Shown: piece after piece, positions 7,661-16,764 of the stretch
Numbering within the stretch: the first letter of the stretch is position 1
Layout of the letters: the number at the start of each line of letters is the position of its first letter
Source: an uncultured Christensenella sp.
Lineage (GTDB): Bacteria > Bacillota > Clostridia > Christensenellales > Borkfalkiaceae
NCBI GenBank assembly: GCA_910577375.1
Contig: CAJTLT010000001.1
Span: 54,952 to 118,951, forward strand
Direction of reading: 5' to 3'
Length of the DNA: 64,000 bases
Notes under the pieces: generated by a model
Seen by the model: the letters and a program-made list of their open reading frames with translations, nothing else
Told to the model about the DNA's origin: nothing
Databases searched by the model: none
Translations under genes and position numbers: made by a program

Positions 7661-8434
7661 ATGGAATGGTTAAACAATTTCACGGGCTGGCAGCTCGCGC
7701 TTTTAGGCACTGCGTTTACGTGGTTAATGACGGCGTCGGGTGCTTTGCTTGTGTTCGTATATAAAAAAGTAAGCGCAAATACTTTTTCGTTTATGATGAG
7801 CAGCGCGGCGGGCATAATGCTTGCCTCTACTTTTTTCTCGCTGCTGATGCCCGCTATGGAAATGGTGCAGGATTACGGTTACATAATTTTAACGGTGGGA
7901 TTCATACTCGGCGGCGCGCTCATAATCGTTACGGATATAGTGATAAACAAACTTCATATGTTTTCCGACAGTGCGCAAAAACGTGGATGCGCCGTAATGT
8001 GTATAGCCGTTACAATGCATAATATTCCAGAGGGAATGGCTGTCGGCGTGGCTTTCGGCGCGCTCGCTTCGGGGCAAACGGTTGAGGCGGTTGCCGCCGT
8101 TATGCTTGCCGTGGGTATAGGTATACAGAACTTTCCCGAAGGTATGTGCGTGGCGTTCCCTTTGCGGGCTAACGGACTTTCCCGCGGGAAGTCGTTTTTA
8201 ATAGGTCAGCTTTCGGGCGCGGTTGAAATAGTGGCGGGAGTGATTGGCGCGCTTGCGGTAACGGCTGTAAACGGCATACTTCCTTGGGCTTTGTCATTTT
8301 CCGCAGGAGCGATGCTTGCGGTGGTTTGCTCGGAGCTGATTCCCGAAAGTTTTGCGCAAGGCAAAGTCAAAGCCACGATAGGCGTAATCTGCGGATTCGC
8401 GCTTATGATGATACTTGACCTTGCGTTCGGATAA
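7661..8434 (+). CDS. ZIP-family divalent metal transporter
   Basis: A 257-residue integral membrane protein with about eight hydrophobic segments. The two ZIP metal-site motifs are present: HNIPEGMAVG (His120, Glu124) in TM4 and QNFPEGMCVAFPLR in TM5. The cytoplasmic loop between TM3 and TM4 is short. It probably imports zinc or iron; the GufA-like subfamily is likely. A GGAGAAA ribosome site precedes the ATG. It is the first gene after a strong terminator. Confidence 0.9.
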   Translation: MEWLNNFTGWQLALLGTAFTWLMTASGALLVFVYKKVSANTFSFMMSSAAGIMLASTFFSLLMPAMEMVQDYGYIILTVGFILGGALIIVTDIVINKLHMFSDSAQKRGCAVMCIAVTMHNIPEGMAVGVAFGALASGQTVEAVAAVMLAVGIGIQNFPEGMCVAFPLRANGLSRGKSFLIGQLSGAVEIVAGVIGALAVTAVNGILPWALSFSAGAMLAVVCSELIPESFAQGKVKATIGVICGFALMMILDLAFG

Positions 8435-8513
8435 TTGTGAAAATATAAATTGCCCCCGCAATATGCCTTGGTTTCGCGTGTATAATTGTTTAAATTTTCC
8501 ACAACATAGGGTT

Positions 8514-9317
8514 ATGGAAAAAAACAGCGCAAAAAAAACGGCTATAGTTGTCGGGGGCAGTTCGGGTATAGGATATGAAACGTGTCTGCGGCTTGTAAAC
8601 CGCGGTTGGAACGTGGTAAACATATCGCGTACGCCTTGTAAAAATTCAAAAGTGGTAAATCTGTCCGCGGACGTTGCGGCAGGCTCCGCGCTTGTCGATG
8701 CAATTAAACAAGCGCAGGAAAAATACGGAATTTCCGCGCTTATATACAGCGCGGGCTTTTCTATGGCGGCTCCCATAGAATATGCGGACGAAACAGATTA
8801 CAGATATCTTTTCGACGTCAATTATTTCGGCGCTCTCAAAGCAGTCCGCGCGGTTATACCGGCGCTTAAAAGCAAGGGCGGAAGAATTGTTTTGGTCGGC
8901 TCGCTCGGCGGGGAATATCCTATAAGTTTCGATAGTTTCTATTCCTCGTCGAAAGCCGCTTTGGAAATGCTTTGCCGTTCGGCGTATTGCGAATTAAAGC
9001 CTTATAACATAAAGGTTACCGGTATTCTGCCGGGGGGAACGGCAACCAACTTTACAAAGAAAAGAAAGGTTTATTCCGACGAGGAAAACAAATCTTATTC
9101 GGGTAACGTAAACCGTGCAGTTGCCGCGCTTGCCAATATGGAACAAAGCGGAATGTTGCCCGAGGCGGTTGCTGAAATAATTTATAATACTCTGGTTGAG
9201 GACAAGCCTCCCGTAATCAGAATATGCGGCGTAAAGAATACCGTTCTTCGCATTGTATCGCGTGTAATGCCCGAAAAAATTACTTTGAAAATCAATCAAA
9301 GGATGTTCAACCAATGA
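8514..9317 (+). CDS. Short-chain dehydrogenase/reductase
   Basis: A classical SDR of 267 residues. The cofactor motif GGSSGIG lies at residues 14-20, an NADP-type Arg follows beta-2 (NISRTPC), and the catalytic residues are Ser in VLVGSLGGE and the YSSSK motif (Tyr-x3-Lys). The frame is open back to 8415, overlapping the ZIP gene, but the ATG at 8514 gives the normal family start. The C-terminal extension (VIRICGVKNTVLRIVSRVMPEKI) resembles lipid-active SDRs such as dihydroceramide-type reductases. Substrate unknown. It overlaps the following small frame by an ATGA and leads directly into spoVAC. Confidence 0.88.
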   Translation: MEKNSAKKTAIVVGGSSGIGYETCLRLVNRGWNVVNISRTPCKNSKVVNLSADVAAGSALVDAIKQAQEKYGISALIYSAGFSMAAPIEYADETDYRYLFDVNYFGALKAVRAVIPALKSKGGRIVLVGSLGGEYPISFDSFYSSSKAALEMLCRSAYCELKPYNIKVTGILPGGTATNFTKKRKVYSDEENKSYSGNVNRAVAALANMEQSGMLPEAVAEIIYNTLVEDKPPVIRICGVKNTVLRIVSRVMPEKITLKINQRMFNQ

Positions 9318-9412
9318 AAAGAGATTTCGATTTTACCCGACGCGACGAACGTGAAACGCTTGTAAAAATTCCCAAGGACGGAAGTTTGAAAAATGACAGG
9401 AAAATCCCGTGA
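9314..9412 (+). CDS. Possible 32-residue peptide upstream of spoVAC
   Basis: A short frame (start MKRDFDFTRRDERETL) is translationally coupled to the SDR by an ATGA overlap and itself overlaps spoVAC by 20 bases. It is highly charged with no signal or membrane segment. It may be a real small protein or only a coupling leader for spoVAC; I do not recognise it. Confidence 0.4.
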   Translation: MKRDFDFTRRDERETLVKIPKDGSLKNDRKIP

Positions 9413-9842
9413 CAATTTTAATCCGAATTATCTCAACTATGTGAAAACGCAAGACCCGCCGACGCAGCATTTCAAAAACTGTGCCGCGGCTTTCGGCGTG
9501 GGCGGGCTGATATGCTGCATCGGTCAGTTTATAAGATATATGTTCGAATATGCAGGGCTTTCCGGCGACGAGCTTGCCGGAGCAACGTCTGTTGTTCTTA
9601 TATTTTTAGGCTGTTTTTTAACCGGACTCGGAGTATACGACCGCATAGGCAGATATGCGGGAGCAGGCTCGATTGTGCCAATCACGGGCTTTGCAAACAG
9701 CGTTACTTCTCCTGCAATAGAGTTTAAAACGGAAGGCTGGATTTACGGCATGGCGGCGAAAATGTTCACGGTGGCCGGCGCAATCATTGTGTTCGGCGTG
9801 TTTTCCGGCGTGCTCGTCGGACTTGTGTATCTGTTTGTTTAA
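9393..9842 (+). CDS. spoVAC: Stage V sporulation protein AC
   Basis: SpoVAC is a small membrane protein of the SpoVA channel that moves Ca-dipicolinic acid into the forespore and out at germination. This copy has 149 residues, matching the family, with four hydrophobic segments and the conserved GxGSIVPITGFANSVTSPAIEFKTEG stretch. The N-terminus NYLNYVKTQDPPTQHFKNCAAAFGVGG is typical. It starts the spoVAC-AD-AE set; spoVAD follows after nine bases. Confidence 0.95.
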   Translation: MTGKSRDNFNPNYLNYVKTQDPPTQHFKNCAAAFGVGGLICCIGQFIRYMFEYAGLSGDELAGATSVVLIFLGCFLTGLGVYDRIGRYAGAGSIVPITGFANSVTSPAIEFKTEGWIYGMAAKMFTVAGAIIVFGVFSGVLVGLVYLFV

Positions 9843-9851
9843 GGGGCTTAT

Positions 9852-10490
9852 ATGAAGAAGGGAAATACCGTATTTTTTAAAAACGCGCCGCGCATAACTT
9901 CTTTTGCGGCGGTTTGCGGCTCTAAGGAAAGCGAGGGAGTTCTTGGCACTTTTGCGGACATAGCTTTGCAGGACGATATGTACGGAGAAAGCACGTTTGA
10001 AAAGGCCGAGTGTAAAATGCTTTCAACCGCAATCGCGCTGGCAATAGAAAAGGGCGGCTTTAAGGAAAAGGATATAGACGTGTTGCTTTCGGGCGACTTG
10101 TTGAACCAAATTATATCGGCAAGCTTTGCCGCACGCGATTTTAACTTTCCGTTTCTCGGCGTATATTCTGCGTGTTCGACTATGAGCGAAAGTATTTTAC
10201 TCGGAGCAATGCTTGTAAACGCGGGTTATTGCAAAAGAGCGGTGGCGGCGACGGGCAGCCATTTCGCTTCGGCGGAAAGACAATACAGATACCCGCTTGA
10301 ACTCGGCTGTACCCGCCCTCCGCAGGCGCAGTGGACGGTTACGGGCGCGGGCGGCTGTGTTATTTCCGATAGTAAAGACGGCATAAAAATCGTAAGCGGC
10401 ACAATGGGCAAGGTGTGCGATTTCGGCGTTACCGACGTGAATAATATGGGGGCGGCAATGGCGCCCGCCGTTGGTATAATAACACCATAA
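9852..10490 (+). CDS. spoVAD: SpoVAD, N-terminal part (gene split by an inserted element)
   Basis: SpoVAD is the thiolase-fold, dipicolinate-binding partner of the SpoVA channel. Residues 1-206 are normal and undamaged, up to NNMGAAMAPA. At core 10464-10470 the SpoVAD sequence stops and six foreign codons (VGIITP) lead to a stop. The remainder resumes in frame at 18806 on the far side of the element. Joining P205-A206 to the right part recreates MAPAAADT, a conserved SpoVAD stretch, and a 331-residue protein against about 338 in B. subtilis. The lack of decay on either side argues the gene is still used after excision. Confidence 0.95.
   Translation: MKKGNTVFFKNAPRITSFAAVCGSKESEGVLGTFADIALQDDMYGESTFEKAECKMLSTAIALAIEKGGFKEKDIDVLLSGDLLNQIISASFAARDFNFPFLGVYSACSTMSESILLGAMLVNAGYCKRAVAATGSHFASAERQYRYPLELGCTRPPQAQWTVTGAGGCVISDSKDGIKIVSGTMGKVCDFGVTDVNNMGAAMAPAVGIITP
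10464..10489 (+). repeat. Left attachment site (attL) of spoVAD element
   Basis: The 7-bp core CCCGCCG (10464-10470) recurs at 18806-18812. Just inside the element is AACACCATA (10481-10489), the inverse of TATGGTGTT near the right end. In the excised circle these would flank the core as the arms of a roughly 50-bp attP, the size large serine recombinases use. Confidence 0.75.
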
Positions 10491-10491
10491 G

Positions 10492-10550
10492 GCAAACCGC
10501 CGCTTTAACACAAAATAAATTAAGGAGGCGGACGGATAAAGCGGTTTGCA
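10492..10550 (+). promoter_or_regulatory. Inverted repeat in element leader
   Basis: GCAAACCGC at 10492-10500 pairs with GCGGTTTGC at about 10542-10550, bringing together flanking CTTT and AAAG. An AAGGAGG-like sequence lies in the loop with no reading frame behind it. Function unknown; it could act as a terminator-like or protein site just inside the left end. Confidence 0.4.
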
Positions 10551-10620
10551 ATTTATTTGGAAGTTTACCCATAATAGTTGTGAAACAACGGGATTTTTCA
10601 CAAGATATCGGGTATAACCC

Positions 10621-10649
10621 TTGACTTTAAAACATGTTAGAGTTAAAAT
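10621..10649 (+). promoter_or_regulatory. Promoter of the element's amino-sugar operon
   Basis: TTGACT (10621-10626), 17 bases, TAAAAT (10644-10649). This vegetative-type promoter means the cargo is expressed in growing cells independently of spoVA. Confidence 0.7.
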
Positions 10650-10723
10650 ATAACGCAAGGATATTTATAGATATATAATCTATCTATAAAATGTCCGCAT
10701 TTGGTTTTTAACGGAGAAAAGAT

Positions 10724-11383
10724 TTGAAAGTCGGCGAGTTATACGATTTGAGTCATACCAAAGCTGATAGCTATTTAAAAAGCTTTGAATATCCGTGGCA
10801 GGCGCTTTCCGGGTTAAAAGATTTTATTTTAAAGCTCGGCGCAAGCCTCGATAAAGACGAATACAGAGAAATTTCACCGCAGGTATGGGCGCATAAAAGC
10901 GCGAAAATATTTTCTTCGGCGTATATAGGCGCTCCTTGTATCATAGGCGAAAATACCGAAGTAAGGCACTGCGCGTTTATCCGCGGCAGCGCGCTTATAG
11001 GAAACGGCTGTGTGGTCGGAAATTCGACGGAACTCAAAAACGTTATTCTTTTCGACTGCGTACAAGTGCCGCATTACAATTACGTGGGCGACAGCATTTT
11101 GGGCTATAAGTCGCATATGGGCGCGGGGTCGATAACTTCAAACGTTAAGTCCGATAAAACTCTTGTCACCGTGAAACGCGGCGAAGAAAAAATAGAAACG
11201 GGATTGAAAAAGTTCGGTGCGATGCTCGGGGATTTTGTCGAGGTCGGCTGTAACAGCGTTTTAAATCCCGGAACCGTAATCGGAAAAAATACAAACGTTT
11301 ATCCGTTGTCTTGCGTAAGAGGAGTTGTTCCTTCGGACAGTATTTATAAAACGGGCGGAAAAACCGTTAAAAAGCAAGGCTGA
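10724..11383 (+). CDS. Left-handed beta-helix protein, GlmU C-terminal acetyltransferase-like
   Basis: The 219 residues form hexapeptide repeats (IGAPCIIGENTEVRHCAFI, IGNGCVVGNSTEL) like the acetyltransferase half of GlmU. The segment HYNYVGDSILGYKSHMGAGSITSN parallels GlmU's HLSYIGDAEIG..NIGAGTITCN active-site region. The GlmU pyrophosphorylase domain is absent; an N-terminal helical part replaces it. The start is TTG with GGAG eight bases upstream. Followed closely by glmM and glmS, it would supply the acetylation step from GlcN-1-P to GlcNAc-1-P; uridylylation must come from elsewhere. Activity is inferred from motif and context. Confidence 0.75.
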   Translation: MKVGELYDLSHTKADSYLKSFEYPWQALSGLKDFILKLGASLDKDEYREISPQVWAHKSAKIFSSAYIGAPCIIGENTEVRHCAFIRGSALIGNGCVVGNSTELKNVILFDCVQVPHYNYVGDSILGYKSHMGAGSITSNVKSDKTLVTVKRGEEKIETGLKKFGAMLGDFVEVGCNSVLNPGTVIGKNTNVYPLSCVRGVVPSDSIYKTGGKTVKKQG

Positions 11384-11416
11384 AAGTAAGAGAATACGAA
11401 AGAATAGAGGAGATTT

Positions 11417-12805
11417 ATGGGCAGATATTTCGGTACCGACGGTTTTCGCGGAGAGGCGAATACAACACTTACGGCAGACCACGCATATAAAGTCGGCAGA
11501 TTTCTCGGATGGTATTTCGGTGAACTCAAAAGAAGAAACAAAGACAACGCCGCGCCGAGAATAGTAATAGGCAAAGACACAAGGCGTTCAAGCTATATGT
11601 TCGAGTACACTCTTATTGCGGGGCTTACCGCGTCGGGTGCGGACGCATATATGTTGCATGTTACGACAACGCCTTCTGTTGCTTATCTTTCAAGGGTAGA
11701 CGAATTCGATTGCGGTATAATGATTTCCGCAAGCCATAACCCTTATTACGACAACGGAATAAAGCTTTTAAATTCTCACGGCGAAAAAATGGACGAGGAC
11801 ACCATCGGGCTTATCGAAGATTATCTTGACGGCAAGCTTGAAGTTTTCGGTAAAAAGTGGGACGAGCTTCCTTATGCCACAAGAGAAAAAATCGGTAAAA
11901 CCGTTGACTACGCCGCGGGCAGAAACCGTTATATCGGATATCTCATTTCCCTCGGCATGTATTCGTTCCGCGGAATGAGAGTAGGTCTGGATTGTGCCAA
12001 CGGCAGTACATGGAATATTGCGAAATCGGTGTTTGAGGCTCTCGGTGCAACCGTTTATGTTATCAACAACGAGCCGGACGGGTTCAATATCAACAAAAAC
12101 GCCGGTTCTACGCACATAGAAAGTTTACAACAGCTTGTAAAGGATAAAAGGCTCGACGTCGGTTTCGCTTATGACGGTGACGCGGACAGGTGTTTGTGCG
12201 TTGACGAAAACGGAGACGTTATAAACGGCGACCAGATTTTGTATATTTACGGCGTTTATATGAAAGAGCGCGGTAAGCTCTTGACAAACACCGTGGTAAC
12301 AACGGTAATGTCTAATTTCGGGCTTTACAAAGCGTTTGATAAAGCAGGTATAAAATACGCTAAAACTCCGGTAGGGGACAAATACGTTTACGAATATATG
12401 GCGAAACACGGAAGCAGGCTCGGCGGGGAACAGTCGGGTCATATAATCTTTTCCAAATACGCCACTACGGGTGACGGAATACTTACAAGCTTAAAGGTTA
12501 TGGAAGTTATTCTCGCAAAAAAAACAACGCTTTCAAAACTCGTACAGCCAGTTAAAATTTTCCCGCAGGTTCTTTTAAACGTCAAAGTTGCCGATAAGGA
12601 AAAGGCGGAAAACGATAAAGACGTTACAGACGCGGTTAAAAAGATTGAAAAGAAACTTAAAAGCGGAGGAAGAATACTTGTAAGGTCTTCCGGTACGGAA
12701 CCGCTTATAAGAGTAATGGTGGAGGCGGAAAACAAACAGGTCTGCGAAGAATACGCGGAAGAAGTCGCCTCGGTTTTGCGTGCAAACGGACATATAACAG
12801 ATTAA
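11417..12805 (+). CDS. glmM: Phosphoglucosamine mutase
   Basis: GlmM interconverts GlcN-6-P and GlcN-1-P. The 462 residues include the N-terminal GRYFGTDGFRGEAN, the phosphoserine loop MISASHNPYYDNGIK (Ser106), the metal loop DGDADRC, the sugar-binding GGEQSGH, and the phosphate-binding RSSGTEPLIRVM. All catalytic motifs are intact. It lies inside the spoVAD element between the GlmU-C-like gene and glmS, 13 bases before glmS. GlmM is normally essential for peptidoglycan, so its presence on an excisable element is unexpected unless a second copy exists. Confidence 0.96.
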   Translation: MGRYFGTDGFRGEANTTLTADHAYKVGRFLGWYFGELKRRNKDNAAPRIVIGKDTRRSSYMFEYTLIAGLTASGADAYMLHVTTTPSVAYLSRVDEFDCGIMISASHNPYYDNGIKLLNSHGEKMDEDTIGLIEDYLDGKLEVFGKKWDELPYATREKIGKTVDYAAGRNRYIGYLISLGMYSFRGMRVGLDCANGSTWNIAKSVFEALGATVYVINNEPDGFNINKNAGSTHIESLQQLVKDKRLDVGFAYDGDADRCLCVDENGDVINGDQILYIYGVYMKERGKLLTNTVVTTVMSNFGLYKAFDKAGIKYAKTPVGDKYVYEYMAKHGSRLGGEQSGHIIFSKYATTGDGILTSLKVMEVILAKKTTLSKLVQPVKIFPQVLLNVKVADKEKAENDKDVTDAVKKIEKKLKSGGRILVRSSGTEPLIRVMVEAENKQVCEEYAEEVASVLRANGHITD

Positions 12806-12818
12806 AAGGAAATTCGTA

Positions 12819-14651
12819 ATGTGCGGAATTGTCGGATATATAGGTAAAAAGCAAGCTGCGCCAGTACTTCTGGACGGGCTTTCCAAGCTTGAATACAGAG
12901 GATATGATTCTGCGGGCGTTGCCGTTCTGAACCCCGCGGGCGGTATAGATATAGTCAAAGCCAAAGGAAGGCTTAAAGTTTTAAGCGACGCAATCGACGG
13001 CGGCAAAAAATTAAAGGGAACGTGCGGTATCGGCCATACACGTTGGGCAACGCACGGAGAACCGAGCGAAAATAACGCGCATCCTCATTGCAACGACGAA
13101 AAAACAATCGTAGCCGTTCACAACGGAATAATAGAAAATTACGCCGAACTTAAAGCTAAGTTAATCCGCAGAGGATACGGCTTTTATTCCCAGACGGATA
13201 CCGAAGTCGCGACAAAGCTCGTTGATTATTATTATAAAAAGTATAACGACCCGTTACAGGCGATTTCTCAATTTGCGTTGAGGGTTCGCGGTTCTTATGC
13301 GCTCGCCGTAATGTATAAAGACTTTCCGGAAACGGTGTTTGCCATCCGTAAAGACAGCCCTATGATAATAGGCGTTGAAAAGGGCGAAAGTTTTCTTGCT
13401 TCGGACGTTCCCGCGATTCTGAAATATACGAAAAACGTTTACTATGTGGACAATCTTCAGATTGCAAAGCTTGAAATCGGCGGAGTAAAATTTTACAACC
13501 TCGACAGAGACGAAGTAAAGAACGAGCTTGTTGAAATCACTTGGGATGCGGAAGCGGCGGAAAAGGGCGGATACGAGCATTTTATGCTCAAAGAAATTCA
13601 CGAACAGCCCCGCGTTATAACCGATACGTTCAATTATGTTTATAAAAACGGTGAAATAGATTTTTCCGAAGTGGGACTTTCCGACGGTATTTTAAAATAC
13701 GTAAAAGGAATAGTTATCGTCGGTTGCGGTTCTGCGTATCATGCGGGGATGGTAATGCAGTATGTTACCGAAGATTTGGCGCGCGTGCCCGTGCGGGTAG
13801 AACTCGCATCGGAGTACCGATACCGTAATCCCGTAACAAACGGCGAACTCGTAATAGTAATAAGCCAAAGCGGAGAAACGGCAGACAGTCTTGCCGCTCT
13901 CCGTTCCGCAAAGGAAAAGGGCTTGAAAACGCTTGCGATAGTAAACGTACTCGGATCTTCGATTGCAAGAGAGGCTGATTTTGTTTTCTATACAAAGGCT
14001 GGTCCCGAAATTTCCGTTGCCACAACCAAAGCTTACAGCGCGCAACTTGTTGCGGGTTATTTGCTGGCAATTAAACTTGCTTCGGTTCGCGGAACAATAA
14101 CTCAGGATTATTGCAAAACGCTTTTAGACGAGTTGTGCTCTCTTCCCGAAAAGGTTGCCGCATTGCTTGAAAACAAGCATTTAATACAGAAATTCGCGTC
14201 TGAAACGATGGATAAAAAAGATGTGTTCTTCGTCGGACGCGGCACCGACTATGCGGCTTGTATAGAAGGCAGCCTTAAATTGAAAGAAATAAGCTATATC
14301 CATTCCGAGGCTTATGCTGCTGGCGAGCTTAAACACGGAACAATAAGCCTGATAGAAAACGGCACGCTTGTTTTCGGAGTTTTGACCCAGCCCGACCTTA
14401 TCGAAAAAACGGTCAGCAATCTTGTTGAAACCCAAAGCCGCGGAGCATTGACGGCGGCAATCGCAACAGAGGGGGTAAAACTCCCCGACGTCGGATTTGA
14501 AAAAGTATTTTCAATACCGCATACCGACGTGCACTTTACAACAAGTCTTGCGGCGATACCCATGCAGTTGTTCGCCTATTATCTTAGCGTTTTAAGGGGC
14601 AACGACGTTGATAAACCGAGAAACCTTGCAAAAAGCGTTACGGTAGAATAA
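12819..14651 (+). CDS. glmS: Glutamine-fructose-6-phosphate aminotransferase (isomerizing)
   Basis: GlmS makes GlcN-6-P from fructose-6-P and glutamine, the committed step of amino-sugar synthesis. The 610 residues are full length: a class II glutaminase domain with nucleophile Cys2 (MCGIVGYIG), the TRWATHG and NGIIEN motifs, then two SIS domains with SQSGETADS and the C-terminal DKPRNLAKSVTVE tail. No glmS ribozyme is apparent in the 13-base gap upstream. It forms one operon with glmM inside the spoVAD element. Confidence 0.97.
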   Translation: MCGIVGYIGKKQAAPVLLDGLSKLEYRGYDSAGVAVLNPAGGIDIVKAKGRLKVLSDAIDGGKKLKGTCGIGHTRWATHGEPSENNAHPHCNDEKTIVAVHNGIIENYAELKAKLIRRGYGFYSQTDTEVATKLVDYYYKKYNDPLQAISQFALRVRGSYALAVMYKDFPETVFAIRKDSPMIIGVEKGESFLASDVPAILKYTKNVYYVDNLQIAKLEIGGVKFYNLDRDEVKNELVEITWDAEAAEKGGYEHFMLKEIHEQPRVITDTFNYVYKNGEIDFSEVGLSDGILKYVKGIVIVGCGSAYHAGMVMQYVTEDLARVPVRVELASEYRYRNPVTNGELVIVISQSGETADSLAALRSAKEKGLKTLAIVNVLGSSIAREADFVFYTKAGPEISVATTKAYSAQLVAGYLLAIKLASVRGTITQDYCKTLLDELCSLPEKVAALLENKHLIQKFASETMDKKDVFFVGRGTDYAACIEGSLKLKEISYIHSEAYAAGELKHGTISLIENGTLVFGVLTQPDLIEKTVSNLVETQSRGALTAAIATEGVKLPDVGFEKVFSIPHTDVHFTTSLAAIPMQLFAYYLSVLRGNDVDKPRNLAKSVTVE

Positions 14652-14683
14652 CGCCACAAAAATTCATACAAAGCGGAAAAGCA

Positions 14684-16513
14684 ATGAAAAATTATAAAAA
14701 ACTTAAAGACGTAGGCATTCTCATTTTATGTGATTTTGCCGCAATAACGGTTTCCGTTCTGCTGTCGCTGCTGATAACGTACGGCACGGTTGAATTCGGC
14801 CTTAAACTGCTGTATTGGTATTTGTTCAATATAGCCGCGGGCTATCTTTTCTTTGCGCTTTTCAGATTGTATTTTATAGTTTTTACGTCGGTCGGTATTA
14901 TAGATACGTTAAAAGCCGTCGGCGCGATGGTTTTGATTTTATGTGCAAATATCGCGTATTCGCTCATAATCGACAGCTTTATCGGTATAAGGGTATGCTT
15001 TACGTTTTCGATTATGCTGGGCGTAATTGCGCTTCTGATAAGGTTTTCCAAAAGAATATATGTTGCCGTAAGGTATTCGTTTTCCCGCAAAAACAAAAAT
15101 AAAGTAAGGGCTATGATTGTCGGCGGCGGCAACGCGGGCACGATGCTTATAAGGGAAATACAGAGTACCGATAAAATAATGTATTTACCCGTCTGCGTTA
15201 TCGACGACGACCAGACGAAAATCGGTAAAAGCATAAACAACGTTAAAATTATAGGAAAAACCGACGAAATCCCCGCATATGCCGAAAAATACGCAATAGA
15301 CGAAATATTAATCGCTATGCCTGCGGCGCCCAAAGCAGAAATAAAACGCGTTTTCGATATATGCGAAAATACTAAATGTAAAGTAAAAACCCTACCAGGA
15401 ATTTATCAGATAGTCAACGGAGACGCCAGCGTTACCGCGCTCAGAGAAGTGCAGATTTCCGACCTTTTGGGCAGAGACCAGATAAAGGTTAATCTTGACG
15501 AAATTATGGGTTATATCGAAAACCGCGTTGTACTTGTAACGGGCGGAGGCGGTTCTATAGGCAGCGAGCTTTGCCGCCAGATTGCAACCCATAATCCAAA
15601 ACAGCTTATAATTTTGGATATTTACGAAAATAACGCGTACGATATTGAGCAAGAGTTAAAACGCAGACATCCCGAACTAAATTTGCTCACGCTTATTGCA
15701 AGTATAAGAGACGTTGGCAAGCTGAACGACGTGTTTAAAAAGTATTCTCCCGAAATAGTTTTCAACGCGGCGGCGCATAAACACGTTCCGCTTATGGAAA
15801 CAAGCCCTAACGAGGCGGTAAAAAACAACGTTTTGGGTACGCTTAACGTTGCAAGGTGCGCGGATAAATTCGGTTCAAAGGTGTTTGTTCAGATTTCCAC
15901 GGATAAGGCTGTAAATCCCACAAATATAATGGGCGCAACAAAGCGTATCTGTGAGATGATAATCCAGACGATAGGCAAACACAGCAGAAATACAAAATTC
16001 GTTGCCGTGCGTTTCGGTAACGTGCTTGGCTCGAACGGCTCTGTAATTCCGCTTTTTGAAAAGCAGATTGCGGAAGGTGGACCCGTAACGGTAACCCACA
16101 GAGATATAATAAGATACTTTATGACTATACCGGAAGCGGTTTCGCTTGTTTTGCAGGCTGGCGCATACGCACAGGGCGGTCAGATTTTTGTTCTCGATAT
16201 GGGCGAGCCCGTCAAAATTTACGACCTTGCTTATAATCTTATAAAGCTTTCTGGATTAGAACCGAATGTGGATATAGAAATAAAATGCACGGGACTTCGC
16301 CCAGGAGAAAAGCTTTTTGAAGAAAGGCTTATGGACGAGGAGGGTATGCAGAAAACTCCCAACGGACTTATAAGCATTGCAAACCCGATAGAGATTGACG
16401 AACGTAATCTTTGGGAAACGCTTGAAAAGCTGCGGGTATCGGCTTATTCCGAAACTTCTGAAATGAAGTATCTTGTTTCTCAGCTTGTTACAACGTACAA
16501 ACCTCAACGGTAA
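14684..16513 (+). CDS. Polysaccharide biosynthesis nucleotide-sugar 4,6-dehydratase (CapD/PglF/FlaA1 family)
   Basis: A 609-residue membrane enzyme. Four hydrophobic segments fill the first 120 residues, then a CoA-binding-like Rossmann domain (AMIVGGGNAGTMLIREI) and a second, catalytic SDR domain (LVTGGGGSIGSELCRQI) from about residue 280. The region ISTDKAVNPTNIMGATKRICE has the Met-x3-Lys variant typical of this family, which removes water from UDP-GlcNAc at C6. It would use the product of the three upstream genes, so the element encodes a route from fructose-6-P toward a modified amino sugar for a surface glycan. The sugar product is inference. Confidence 0.9.
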   Translation: MKNYKKLKDVGILILCDFAAITVSVLLSLLITYGTVEFGLKLLYWYLFNIAAGYLFFALFRLYFIVFTSVGIIDTLKAVGAMVLILCANIAYSLIIDSFIGIRVCFTFSIMLGVIALLIRFSKRIYVAVRYSFSRKNKNKVRAMIVGGGNAGTMLIREIQSTDKIMYLPVCVIDDDQTKIGKSINNVKIIGKTDEIPAYAEKYAIDEILIAMPAAPKAEIKRVFDICENTKCKVKTLPGIYQIVNGDASVTALREVQISDLLGRDQIKVNLDEIMGYIENRVVLVTGGGGSIGSELCRQIATHNPKQLIILDIYENNAYDIEQELKRRHPELNLLTLIASIRDVGKLNDVFKKYSPEIVFNAAAHKHVPLMETSPNEAVKNNVLGTLNVARCADKFGSKVFVQISTDKAVNPTNIMGATKRICEMIIQTIGKHSRNTKFVAVRFGNVLGSNGSVIPLFEKQIAEGGPVTVTHRDIIRYFMTIPEAVSLVLQAGAYAQGGQIFVLDMGEPVKIYDLAYNLIKLSGLEPNVDIEIKCTGLRPGEKLFEERLMDEEGMQKTPNGLISIANPIEIDERNLWETLEKLRVSAYSETSEMKYLVSQLVTTYKPQR

Positions 16514-16764
16514 TGTTATAAAATTAATTGTTTAACTATTAATAATGATATTATTAATTTTATAACTGTTAATTATTAAAAAATAAATACCGTCAATTTT
16601 TATTAAACTATATATTTTGTTATTATATATTGAATAACGAATTTACAGCCGCCCGCGTTTTGCGGGCGGCTGTTTTATTTTGAATTTATTTAGCGTTCTA
16701 ATGCAACCGTAAATCTAATACTCCAAGTCTGTGCAGGCGCAGTTATGTATATTTGCGGGGTGTT
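16514..16764 (+). other. AT-rich intergenic stretch before recombinase module
   Basis: About 110 bases of very AT-rich DNA with repeated TAATTATTAAT-like motifs follow the dehydratase gene, then a terminator, then 80 bases without a convincing sigma-A promoter. A sporulation-sigma promoter for the recombinase module would be expected near 16680-16760, but I cannot identify one confidently. Confidence 0.5.
16645..16680 (+). terminator. Terminator between amino-sugar operon and recombinase genes
   Basis: A perfect 12-bp stem (ACAGCCGCCCGC and complement) with loop GTTTT is followed by TTTTATTTT. It insulates the recombinase module from the vegetative operon. Confidence 0.9.

Noticed and set aside
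12806..12818. glmS ribozyme
   Set aside because: The gap before glmS is only 13 bases, too short for the ribozyme, and no conserved core is seen in the end of glmM.
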